A stretch of 64,000 nt of DNA. It comes from Aphidius gifuensis. Lineage: Eukaryota > Arthropoda > Insecta > Hymenoptera > Braconidae. The first letter of the stretch is position 1, and every line of letters starts with the position of its first letter. This document shows positions 21,830-33,220 of the stretch, in pieces. The DNA lies in contig NC_057790.1 in the NCBI RefSeq assembly GCF_014905175.1, forward strand, positions 15,464,469-15,528,468. The letters run 5' to 3'. Both the position numbers and the translations under genes were made by a program. Under the pieces are notes generated by a model. The model ran no database searches. It saw only the letters and a program-made list of their open reading frames with translations, and was not told the origin of the DNA.

Positions 21830-22930
21830 AGAGCTCCGCTTATGAAGAGAACGATGGAGAGAAACATAAAAAGATGGTTAAGAGCGTTACCACCTTCACT
21901 AAAAAATAAAATGATCGATAATGCTGCAGCCCTGGTATTCCTTCCTCTTGATGCAGCAACTCCTGGAGGCTCCGGAGGAGAGCAAGCGGTCGTCGAGCCG
22001 ACATATCCAGGTAATCTTTTTTTTTTTCAGAAAACTTTGTTAGTTTTTTATTGATTTATTTATTAATTAATTTTTGTTTTTTTATTTTTCCAGAGGGAAC
22101 CGCTACTTCAACCATGTCGACTCCTGGAGGCTCCGGAGGAGAGCAAGCAGTCGTCAAGCCAACATATCCAGGTAATCCTTTTTTTCAGAAAATTTTCTTT
22201 CTCTTTTTTATTTTAGAATTTTTTCATTTTCATAACTTTTTCTAGATCAACATGTAATGGATGATACTGCTAGCGTACATGAAGAATAAGAACAGGAGTC
22301 AATGCATTGTAATTATTTTTTAACACAGTTTTAGTTTTTTAAATTTTTTGTTGAAATTTTAAATTAAAAAATTTTTTCTCTTCTCTTACAGTAACGAAGG
22401 AGACTCGAGATGTGGAATACGACGTGACGGACTATTTTCCTGAAGGTAATTATTTATTTTTTTCTTTTGAACCTAAAAATTTTCGCAATTTACAAATTTT
22501 TAGTTTCCTTTTTTTGTTTTTCATTTTTCAGTTAAAAAAGAAAAGGAAGAAGAGCAACAACAGCAGCATGAGATGGAACCGGATGCCGTAGACTTGTTAG
22601 GAGACGGTAATTTTTTTATTTAATTTTTAACCTCACCATTTTTTTAAGTTTATAAATTTTTAATTTCGTTTTTTATTTTTTTTTTCAGTCAAAAATGAAG
22701 AGGAAGAAGAACAACAACAGCATGAAATCAATTACTATGATGATTATGATGATGATGATGATGCTGACACTGTTATCCTCGATCCGGAGGAGTTGAACGG
22801 ACGCCTAAAAAATATGGACTATTACAATTGTTGTTATAGTCCACGTGAAGTTTCAAGAAAAGGGCGGATTTGTAAGGACCCAATGTGGTCACAGAACTTC
22901 ATGTTTTTTTCAAAATTAAAAATAAATTAA
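21830..22930 (+). CDS. Six-exon gene of unknown function with duplicated phase-1 exons
   Basis: Exons: 21830-22010, 22094-22171, 22246-22308, 22392-22445, 22532-22606, 22689-22930. Each is bordered by AG and GT, and every junction is phase 1, so internal exons are symmetric (78, 63, 54, 75 bp). Exons 1 and 2 share TPGGSGGEQAVV.PTYP; exons 5 and 6 share VKxExEEEQQQxHE, pointing to exon duplication. Exon 6 continues with an Asp run and a Cys-containing tail to a TAA at 22930 overlapping an AATAAA. Exon 3 has an in-frame TAA (22287-22289); skipping it keeps frame. An ATG at 21842 may be the start, or exons lie upstream. The product would be small, acidic and probably disordered. No family recognised. 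Confidence 0.6.
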
Positions 22931-23689
22931 TTTAATATTTTTAAAATATGGTGTTTTTATTAGAACTTAAAGAGGTTTTGCAGCTATCACTCTTTTTTAA
23001 TATACCAAGAGAATGTTTTGTAGACAAATAAATCATTTCTAAATACAACGGTATATTTATTTTCTCATATTGATCGGTTAAAAAATTTTTTTTTAAATTA
23101 ATTAATGAAAAATAATATTTAACATCGACTCTTATAAAGATTTCAACCATTTTTTTTCTGATAGAAAAAGTCTTGAAAAATTCACACATATACTAGGAAT
23201 CCGGTTCTATTAATTGCCCGAAAAATTTTCATATTTTGAATAGTCAATTAATTTGTAATGGATTATAAACTTCACGAAAATTAGATGTAGTATGTTCAAA
23301 CACACACACTCCTATTGTATTGTATGCGGACGCAATTGCTTTTCACTTTATTATTTTTATAGCATAGTCCGATCAGTTTCCTCTGTGACGTCAAAAGCGC
23401 TCTGCAACACCGACGATAAATTTGTGCATAACCTTCTAATCCTCAAAGACAACTCATATTTTTTTTTTTTGAATTATTTTTTAGTCTTCTTTTATCGGTT
23501 AGAATGATTTCTACATCTTTAGCTACATCCTTAGTTACATCTTCCCTTTAGTTCGAATTTTTTTCGTTTCCGTCGCTAGTGGTTAATGAAAATGTGATGA
23601 TGTGATGTGATAATGATGTCGGTAGTAGTAATTAATAAAAGTGGGGGGTAAGGCTATAAAAGTAAGTCCATCTTACTCATCTTTTTTTG
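22931..23689. other. No gene recognised
   Basis: AT-rich sequence 3' of the six-exon gene; short ORFs only, none convincing. Confidence 0.3.
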
Positions 23690-23970
23690 ACACATTTTAT
23701 TTAGTAATCCATTAATATCTCCGCCATCCTTGAATATTTTTGACATGTTTTCAATCTATTATCCTTAGATTTTCACCAGCTATCGCTTGACATTAATATT
23801 TTTGGCACCAGGTCATTATTTCTCTGAAAAAGTAACATAACCTCCAAATTTTTAGTAATCCATTAATATCTCCGCCATCCTTGAATATTTTTGACATGTT
23901 TTTAATCTATTATCCTTAGATTTTTACCAGCTATCATTTGACATTAATATTTTTTACACCTGGGGTCCGA
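23690..23970. repeat. ~155-bp direct duplication
   Basis: AATCCATTAATATCTCCGCC followed by ATCCTTGAATATTTTTGACATG occurs at ~23706 and again at ~23861, with the downstream CTATTATCCTTAGATTTT(C/T)ACCAGCTATC also repeated. The copies differ by a few substitutions and part of the spacer. Confidence 0.75.
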
Positions 23971-23992
23971 TCGTAACGGCAATTTGGCGGGG

Positions 23993-24330
23993 TTAGAGTT
24001 GCGAGGGTTAAGTTAACACCGTCCGTTCGTATTGGCCAGAGTTAGTGTTAACTTAACCCTGACATATGTATGTATACTAACATATCAACACATAAATGAG
24101 TACGAATCATAGTCTTGTTTTTTTTAATAATAAAAACAAGATTTATTATTGTAAAATCTTGCCAGAAAAATAAAATTTGTTTAAAGAATATCAAAGGTAT
24201 GTATATACATGGTAAAACTTTAATTTATATATATAAATGACAGTTATTTTGCAACTTGTCAATAACATAACCTTATCGATTGATACAAGTTTATCCATAA
24301 ACAAGTAGACTATAACTATTATGTATATAA
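23993..24330 (+). repeat. Left terminal inverted repeat with nested hairpin
   Basis: Near its outer end GGGTTAAGTTAACAC and GTGTTAACTTAACCC form a perfect 15-bp stem around a ~24-nt loop containing GTCCGTTCGTATTGGCC. The remainder is AT-rich, and its inner end lies ~43 bp before the ATG of the Myb/SANT gene, so the repeat probably carries that gene's promoter. Confidence 0.85.
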
Positions 24331-24372
24331 AAATACCAATTGATTTACTGTCTTTCAGATATCATTTTAAAA

Positions 24373-25021
24373 ATGTCTGCTTATTCAAAAGCAAGCACAT
24401 CAACAGGTGCAGGAGTACTTATGGTACCTGTTCCAGGAGTGAACGGTGATAGATGGATGGAAGATTCGAGTGGTAACATATTTGTCGAGCTTGAACCTGA
24501 CAGTGAGCATGCCAATTTATTCTTTACTATGAACCGTTTAATATAAACTAATGTAATTTATTAACAGTGTATATAATTTTTTTATAGATTATCAATGGTT
24601 ACCTTTTACACTAGCATTGAAGAATATGTTTTTTCCTGATATGTTCGGACCGAGTATTTTGTCCAGTGTTCCAAGTACTTCGTCCAGTGCTCTGAGTACT
24701 CAAAAAACACAGACTCAAGCTCAAAAAGGAAAACGCGAAAATTGGACTGACGCACAAGTGCGTTTATTAATTGAGCTTTCTACAAAGTATCGTCCAAATT
24801 TTGAAATCACAGCCATGTTCGCTGCCCAAGTGTGGAAACTAGTTGCCAATGAAGAAGGCTATCATACACCTGTGCAACTTTCCGATAAATGGAAAGCTTT
24901 AAAGAAAGTATTTGCTTCCGAGATGGCGAAAGTAGGTGACAAAAACACTGGAGGTATCGATGGTGCGCGCGCCATATGCCGTTGGGATATAAGCGCGAAT
25001 CCTACTCATCAGGAGTGCTAA
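24373..25021 (+). CDS. Two-exon Myb/SANT-like DNA-binding protein of a DNA transposon
   Basis: Exon 1 is 24373-24502 (MSAYSKASTSTGAG to VELEPD) with donor GTGAGC; exon 2 is 24588-25021 after TTTATAG, joining in phase 1 to give NYQWLPFTLALKNMFFPDMF. Total ~187 residues. A Ser/Thr/Gln-rich linker is followed by a trihelix Myb/SANT-like domain: NWTDAQVRLLIELSTKYRPN, VWKLVANEEGY, VQLSDKWKALKKVF, with the spaced Trp residues of this fold. Such proteins accompany PIF/Harbinger and similar transposases and bind subterminal DNA. The position beside the inverted repeat fits. The C-terminus may be shortened, because its last codons match a downstream duplication. Confidence 0.7.
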
Positions 25022-25249
25022 TCAAGAGGCACGGTAGTGCCTCGCGTCAAGTATGAGAAAAAAAAATGGGAGAAACGAGATTAACTACCGTGCCTATATA
25101 TTCTCGGCATAAAGCTAACCCTAACCCTCCAATTCCTCGGGAAATTATTTTAAAATATGATTGATTAGAGAAAAATATTATGTCTTCTGATCATTTCATT
25201 AAATCAATATCAAGCTTTTTAATAAAAAAAAAAAACAGATTTTTTAGAT

Positions 25250-25760
25250 GTATACTTTTTTTTTAAACTTCAAAATCATTTTCAGAAATTGCGTTTTTTC
25301 TTGATATTTCCTTAAAAACTCAGGGCACTCTGACAAACATTAGAAACCAAAATTAAATCAAAGCAATATGGCTTTCAAGTCCAGAGCAAATCGACAACAT
25401 TATAAAATAAAATTGAGCAAGAATAGTAGAATGGTGTGAAAGAACCTTTATATCAGTACAGACTACAGTATTCAATATCGCATCGATGGTGCGCGCGCCA
25501 TATGTTGTTGGGATTATTACAGTTTCAGAAATTGCGTTTTTCTTGAAATTTCTTTCAAAACTTAGGGCAATCTGACAAACATTATAAAATGAAATCAAAG
25601 CAACACAAAGCAATATTGCTTACAGGTCCAGAGCAATTCGATAACACAATAAAAATAAAATTGAGCAAGAATAGTAAATGGTGCGAAAAAACCTTTAGGT
25701 ATATTTACAGTATTCAATATCGCATCGATGGCGCGAATTTAATAATGATACTTTTAGCTA
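25250..25760. repeat. ~245-bp duplication reusing the 3' end of the Myb/SANT exon
   Basis: TTCAGAAATTGCGTTTTTTC at ~25284 recurs at ~25526, each followed by similar sequence through ACAGTATTCAATATCGCATC (25471, 25710). The first copy contains ATCGATGGTGCGCGCGCCAT, also present in the gene at ~24957, so part of the coding exon has been copied downstream. Confidence 0.7.
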
Positions 25761-25839
25761 TCTTTTCAAGTCACATGTTGTTATTGTTTATTTTTCATTT
25801 CATCGAGTTTAATGAGTTTTTTTTTTTTTAACTTATATA

Positions 25840-28800
25840 TAAAAAAGTATTTATTTTTGAATATCTAAATCAGCTGCAGGAGCATCTGTTTATAGAGCAA
25901 AAAAACTAACACATTTTCAAATACTTTTGACTTGTTCATCTTTTTCTGATGGTTGATGAACAACTATTTTGTAGTTTTGAGTAATAAATATTAATAATAA
26001 TAGAATGTCAGATAAAATAAATAATATTTAGAATAATGATGCCCAAGACATCATTATCAACGATTTTTTCGATTGTATAATTGATCTATCACATGTTAAT
26101 TGTGATGACAATGAAAGATGGTTGCTGTCAGTGAGTGACAGAATATCATCGAGTGTCAAATATCTTTAAGCTTGGTTAAGAAAAGATTTATCAAGTGAGT
26201 TCACTTGATGATTTGTCAAATGATATACAACAAAAACAATAGATCTAAGAACTTTTAAGAGACCGAAAAAAATGGAAGAATGAGTTTGGAATTAATAATG
26301 GAAATAACATCACCAACAAGTCATAATGTTTGGAAATTAAATTATCAACAAAAATCATCAATAAAAATAAATAATGGAAATGATAATACAAATCAAAAAG
26401 ACAAAGAACATGCGTCAGCAATGTTGAGACCATCAGTGTCAGGCACGTTATGAATATCATTGTCAGTATCAAATCGTTAAGGTTGTTTGTAAATATTTGA
26501 GTTTCTACTCGATTTCTTTTTAATTAAGCTTATTTTTTAAATAAAATAATTATCTATCTTGACAATTTATTTCAATTTTTTTTGCCAACTGCTACAAAAA
26601 TATCTTCATCAATACACTAAGGTCACAGTCAAGATTTTTTATTTCTAATCATCCCCTTAGTAACTCCGAATTTTCTCCGAGATCTTTGGCTTGAATCCTC
26701 GATATAAGTTTATGTTACAGCTCGCAATTATGAAGAGGGAAGTGCTATTTTTTATTTCTTTCACATAACATGCATGTTCTTCATTTTAATTAACTCATAA
26801 TTCGTAATCTAAGAGATTAATAAAAAAAAGTCATTTGTTGTAAATTGTTTAAAAATAAATTTCCAATAATAAACCTCGCTTAATTTCATGTCTATCTGCA
26901 ATAGATAACGATGTAAAGAGGCTTGAAATTTCATGACAATTTTCTAGTTGGATGGCCATATTGTATGTCATTTTACTAAATTTTATAGTAAGATTTACTT
27001 GAAAATATAGTAATCAGTGATACATTCACAACGAAAATTTGCTGTACTAATCAACGCGCTTCAGAGAATACGAGTTTTTAAAGTTTCTACTAAATTTTTT
27101 AGTAGAATATCATCTCTCGCGGCCAGTCACAGAAATAAAATTAATATTACAAATCACTATAGTAATTTTTACTCAAGCCTGATTGTATTTTTAGTTAAAA
27201 TTTTTCGCAGTGTATACAAAACAATCAATTCTCGGAGAAAAATCAACAATTTTTTTGTAAAACGAGCTTTCAGTTTTTTCCCTTTTTCTCTCTCAAGTGC
27301 CATTAGTATTGTTCTCATTTTTTTCTACACTCTATTGGAGCTTCTACATATACGAAAGCTCACTCAAAATACTTGTTCAAAGTCATCAACGAATAATATC
27401 CATCAAGTTTAAAAAATGAAAATTTATAAATCGTTGTTGTACTGTAACAGAAGGGCTTGAGTTTTTTTTTCATGATGTTTTACATAAATCCCCAGAGCCT
27501 ACAAGACCAGTGATTATTGAATTGGAGCTTTATAATTTTTTACACATTTTATTCTCTCTGCATGAATACAAAATTAATGGATTTTTAATAGTAGAAAAAA
27601 ACATTTTAAAACAAAATTTTCGACATTTTGCTGTCATTAGGTGAATGTTATTATTATTTTTTTTCCATTTCTGAATTTAGAGAATTTCTTTTTTATTCCT
27701 ATGCAACATGTATTTTTATTGTTGATAAAAATAAATAAATATAAATGCAAAGATTATATTAAAAAATAAAGTCGAGCAGAAGGTTTTTACATAGTGACTA
27801 ATGGATTGAGGTCTGCATAATGATTGTATTACAATTAAATTTTTCTTTTTTTTTTTTTTGGATTTTCGTTTCATCGATTTATCTTCCAATTTCTCATCTC
27901 TTCATTGACCATATTTTCGTTGCTTATCAACTTAAATTTTCCTCATATGGTGTGTATACACTTTTTTTTTATTTTCGGGTCAGTTGGCCAGCGATCGAAA
28001 AAGATATCTTTTTCATTTACTTCTGTATCCTGGTTTAATCGTATTTACATTATTATATCTGTTATACTTGATGTCTCGACAATTTATTATTTTTTTCGTT
28101 TAATATTATGATGGTGCTGGATAAAAAATAATAAAAAAAAATGAGCATATTCTTGGGGCTAAATCGGAAATAATCTGATGGTTGTAAAGAAAACCAAGTA
28201 GAGGCGGTCAAGTCAATGACGGCGGCGTGTTCGCATAGTCTGAGCCCATGTAATAACAATGATTAACACGACGAACGGTCCATTTCGTCGTACCGTGTTT
28301 GTTACAAAATATATAAGAAAAAAAAAAATGAGAAAAAATACATAAGTTTTATATAAAAATGAGAAAAAAAAGTTTATAATTTTCTGTCTCTATGTAAAAC
28401 TCAAAGGTATATACTTTTTTCTCTATTTTTTTTTCGTTCGAATATAAGCACTCTCTCCGTTTTTAATACAACCCCTTCTGAGCCATAGCTTTTAAAATGG
28501 CGCTCTAAAATGCAGCTCATTGTTGCACTTATTAATTCGTTGATTATTTTTTATTTCATTCAACTGAATTGAAGCAGATTTTTAAAATTTATTTTCAATT
28601 CAAATATATATTTTTATTATTTATTTGCTTTTAAAAATTATAAAGATTAATGGATAATATATTGAGTGAAAACAATTTTACATACGCGTCTGAATGATAT
28701 GGAATTTACTACTTAAATTTTTTTTTTTTTTAAATAAAAATTTTACATCATTAAAGAACAAAGTATTGTGCAAATAATGAAACTGTTGGTATCAAATCAA

Positions 28801-30730
28801 AGAGATATAATTATTTTAAGCACGACATGTTTGTGTTTAAATTTTCATTTTAATATATATTATTTTTAAATAATAAATTGTTATGAATTATTATCATTTT
28901 TGATATAAAATCTTAACACATTTATTCAATTTTTCTTTTCCATTATTATCAACGATGTTAAATATAATATTTTTTTTTTTTTTTTATATATATAAATAGC
29001 ACACAAATCGTTGTAATTAAATTAAATTTTTAAATGGTTAATAAATTGAATGATCATTTGCTTTTTTTGTTCAACATGATTGTATGGATTAAGTGATACA
29101 CAAAGAGTGCCATATGTGGGTTAAACGTCGAGAAAGATGTTGACGAAAATTAAACCAAGAAGATAATCGAGTTGTGTAAAAATAATATTAAGGTAATAGG
29201 AGGGACAAGATTGTAATAATATCAATTAGGTTGGATGTTTTTTCTTGTTATATTCAGTCGTATCAAGGGCAAATTCAACGACCAAGATTCACGGTTCTTT
29301 TGGCTATAAAATTACTCTCAAATGTTTTTCAAAAATTTTCTTTTATTTATTATTTTTTTATGTTTTTTTTTATATATATTTTTTATCTTAAATTATAATT
29401 TATATTTATAGCACAAAAAAAAAAAAAAAAAAAAAAAATTTTTTATATTCTGTGGTTTTGTTAAAATGATCGACCAGCTGACATACACGGGCGGAATACC
29501 GTCTCCTCGTTTCGCGCTCAACATTATAGACAATAATTTACTCTGCTCGTCACGATAAAACCGCTGATGATAAATCGAGAGAGAGGGTGTCTATATAGCT
29601 GATGTAAAGAAAGTACAGGTTGTTGAATAAGTCTGAGAGAGAGAGAAGTAAATAGAGAAATAAAAATATTTAAAAAAAATTCAAAGACCACCGGGGAAAA
29701 CTTCAATTGCACGGAAAAACGTGACTCTAAACTTTTTATCCATATTTTTTTTTATTTAATTTTTTATTTCACTCTTATTCTCTTCTTGTCCTCTGCTCTT
29801 TTGACTTCCTTTACCATAAATGTTCTACGGGATATACGAAAAATATATATGGAAAAATTGTTTTTTTTTTTTTTTTTTAAATTGATCCTCGAATAATAAT
29901 TTGTCATAAAAGTGGTCGATAAAGTGTAAATGAATTGTGCTTGTGATGATGTTTGAAGGGAAGGTAGGGGATTGTTTTTTTTGTTTTTTTTTTTTTTCTA
30001 GTAAATATGCGCGTTGAAATGGCGTGTTGTTGAATGTTAAGACCGCGAGAACGGGCGTACCTGGTTGACCAATGACATCACGACTGAAAATCATACACGC
30101 GGCATCTCAGCTTGGCTTTTGCCAACCCGGGAATGGAGGTTAGGAGAGGTTAGTCGAGGTTACGTGCTTTCCCCCTTTGAGAGAGTCTCGTTAACATTCG
30201 ACAGACCTGTCCCAGTATATGATTCTTGATTCTTATGAAGGTGGGGCTCGCCTTAATTCTTCGATTGCTGTTAAAGATTTTCTCCTATACTTTTCCATTT
30301 TTTTTTATACAGAAAAGTCATACTCTAATTTTGAATTCCTAACTTTAGTACATAATAGAAATATAACACAAATATTTTTTGAATATACATCATAATTTCC
30401 TGGGAAACATTGTGTCAACTTTTTTATTAATATAATTTTTTTATTGTAAAAATAGAAGAAAATTTGATAATATATATTTAAAATTGAAAATTGTTTATCT
30501 TGATTGTATGTATAATATTCATTTAAATATATATAAATTATATAAAAACATGTTTGGAAATATTTTAAATAAAATTAGTGATTATTTTTGACACAAGTAA
30601 TTATACTCATAAATTTTCGCAAAAATTATAATTTTCATATTATTATACATATAAATTTGAGATAAATAATTTTCAACTGTATATGAATATTAAAATATTC
30701 TTTTCTAGTATTTAATTTCATAATTTAATA
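25840..30730. other. Long interior without a recognised gene
   Basis: Mostly AT-rich. Around 26030-26300 a plus-strand reading (DAQDIIINDFFDCIIDLSHV...) has a coding-like composition but is broken by stops. A few GC-richer islands (~28200-28300, 29460-29600, 30000-30200) have no recognisable domain. ORFs of 60-130 codons are low-complexity Phe/Leu/Ser-rich and unconvincing. Confidence 0.35.
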
Positions 30731-30736
30731 AATATA

Positions 30737-30988
30737 CAGTATAATCTCTCTATAGTGACATCGTCGGGGCTCAAATTCTCGGAATTTATTATAGAGAGCG
30801 TCTCCCACTCTAGCGTCGAGGGGAATTGAGTGAGCGCGACGGATAGAATAATAAAATGAGAAAGAATATACTACGTCACACACCGAAACACCAACACAAG
30901 TAGGGACATTCTGGAGTGAGGGAAAAAATTCTCCTACGCTGACGCTCGATGTCACTATAGAGAATGTCACTATAGAGAGATTATACTG
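30737..30988. mobile_element. Pogo/mariner-type MITE, 252 bp
   Basis: Ends are CAGTATAATCTCTCTATAGT and its reverse complement, an inverted repeat of at least 23 bp, flanked by TA on both sides. The outer CAGTATAAT fits Tc1/mariner-pogo type elements, which insert at TA. The interior has no transposase. Confidence 0.85.
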
Positions 30989-31732
30989 TATTTACATAAC
31001 TGATTAATGAAAATTGTAAAATAATAAACTTTATTTTAGTTTGAATATAATTAAACTTTAACAAAGATTAAAGTTAAATTGATTTATGATTTAAAGTGCT
31101 CAGAGCTCTATTTAGCGTTGAAAATAATTGTCAAGTTTTCACTAACTTTTTTTTGTGTTTGTAGTATGCCTAACAATTGTAGGGTGAATATAATACTGAG
31201 AAAAATTTTTAGCTAAATGCTTTAAGCTATGAAACAATTGGAAATATCAAGTTGTGTAAAAGTAACAAAAAAGAAAAAATATATATTAGTCAACAAATAA
31301 TCTAACTAATTTTCAATACGTATAATTTTTACAAATTGTTTATCAGCTACTAGTAACCTGTTAATGGAGTATAAATAAATTTTATATATAATATTAAAAT
31401 ATGAATAAATAAATTTAAATTTCATATATATATATATATATATGTGTATAATCTACATTGAACCAGGTGGGGTCAAGATTAAAATTTTGTCAACAGTTAA
31501 GACTCAATTATATGCATTGAAAATATATTTAATTCTTGACTTTTTTTGGTACCACATCTTTTTGTTTTAAAAAAAATAAAATAGCTAAACGATTTCGAAT
31601 ACTTGACGCTTCTTTTTGTAAAAAAAACTAGGTTTTTTTTTTTGTTATGATTTACTTATTGAAACATCAAGCTCATTCTAACCAAAAATTGTTGATTAAT
31701 ATTAACTTCAAATTTTAAAACAATTTGTATTT

Positions 31733-32077
31733 TTATATACATAATAATTATAGTCTACTTGTTTATGGATAAACTTGTATCAATCGATAAGGTTATGTTA
31801 TTGACAAGTTGCAAAATAACTGTCATTTATATATATAAATTAAAATTTTACCATGTATATACAATATACATACCTTTGATATTCTTTAAACAAATTTTAT
31901 TTTTCTGGCAAGATTTTACAATAATAAATCTTGTTTTTATTATTAAAAAAAACAAGACTATAATTCGTACTCATTTATGTGTTGCTATGTTAGTATACAT
32001 ACATATGTCAGGGTTAAGTTAACACTAACTCTGGCCAATACGAACGGACGGTGTTAACTTAACCCTCGCAACTCTAA
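31733..32077 (-). repeat. Right terminal inverted repeat
   Basis: Reverse complement of 23993-24330 with about five substitutions and a ~6-bp extra TATATTG-type segment. It carries the same 15-bp nested hairpin next to its outer end. ORF-like readings in it are by-products. Confidence 0.85.
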
Positions 32078-33220
32078 AAGTTTTTGAAAAACAAAATAAG
32101 TTAAAAATTAATATTTATGGTATTGATGATGATGATGATGATAATGATGATGAAAGTGATGATGAGGAAAAAAAAAAAAAAAAACGTAGAGAAGAAAGGG
32201 TTGTACCATATTATATAAGCAAAAATGAATCTGATGAAACGATTCATCTTTTAATGGTTAAAAGAGAAGTGGAAGCGGAAGACGATGATGATGATGATGA
32301 TGATGATGATGTTGTTGATGATTTCAATTCACAAAAAAATTTGTCACAATATCATTTTGCATGGATCAAAAACTTGTCAAGATTAGTGAGTGCACAGATT
32401 TCTAAACATGATGGAAGGAAAATAATATGTGATCGTTGCTTATGTCATTTTCAATCTCAAAAATCTTGTGATAATCATTAAAAATTATGTAGTGAAAAAT
32501 GTAAAAGTGCAATGTTATTACCGACTGCAAAAAATAATATTTTAAAATTTATAAGCTATAAACATCAATTAACGGTACCGTTTATAATTTATGGTGATTT
32601 AGAATGTTTATTGAAAAAAGTGCCGAGTGAAAAACTTGAAAAAAATCAAATTTATCAAAAACATGTTCCAAGTAGTGCAGCATATTATTTAAAGTGTAGT
32701 TATGATGACTCACTTTCCAAGTTCAATCTTCATAGAGGTAAAAATTTAATTGAATGGTTTATTACAGAGCTTGAACAAATCGCTCATCAAGTCAATAAAA
32801 TAATAGATGATATTAAACCAATGTCTCTTACACGAGATGAAGAATTACAATTTTTGAATGCTAAAAAATGTTATATTTGTAACAAAAATTTCACGAAAAA
32901 TGACGTTAAAGTACGTGATCACTTGCACTGGACCTCAGAATACCGAGGTGCCGCCCATCAAATATGCAATATTAATTATCAAGAATCATGTATTATCCCA
33001 GTAGTATTTCATAACCTTACAGGTTATGATGCACATTTTATCATTAAAAAATTAAAAAACCAGTTCGAAGGTAAAATAGATATACTTGGAATCAATAAAG
33101 AAAGATATATTTCATTTACAAAACGTGTCAAGGGTACTAGAATAAGATTGGGATTCATTGACTCATATAGATTCATGGCTAGTTCCATCGATTCATTATC
33201 AAATAATTTAGATGATAATA

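Larger units (their letters stand above)
23993..32077. mobile_element. 8.1-kb interval bounded by ~340-bp terminal inverted repeats
   Basis: The sequence inward from TTAGAGTTGCGAGGGTTAAG at 23993 is repeated in reverse complement ending at 32077. The arms differ at about five positions and one short indel, so they are ~98% alike by eye. A Myb/SANT-like gene starts just inside the left arm, as in PIF/Harbinger and related elements, but no transposase was found in the 8 kb. Outer flanks are GGGG and AAG, with no clear target duplication, so this could be one element, or two copies in opposite orientation joined by recombination. The right arm abuts polymerase coding sequence directly. Confidence 0.65.

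Noticed and set aside
26030..26310. Coding-like reading DAQDIIINDFFDCIIDLSHV
   Set aside because: Broken by multiple stops and frame changes and not similar to any family I know; too weak to annotate.
27017..27412. 131-codon plus-strand ORF, basic and hydrophobic
   Set aside because: No domain, AT-rich context, no nearby regulatory or splice evidence; length is compatible with chance.
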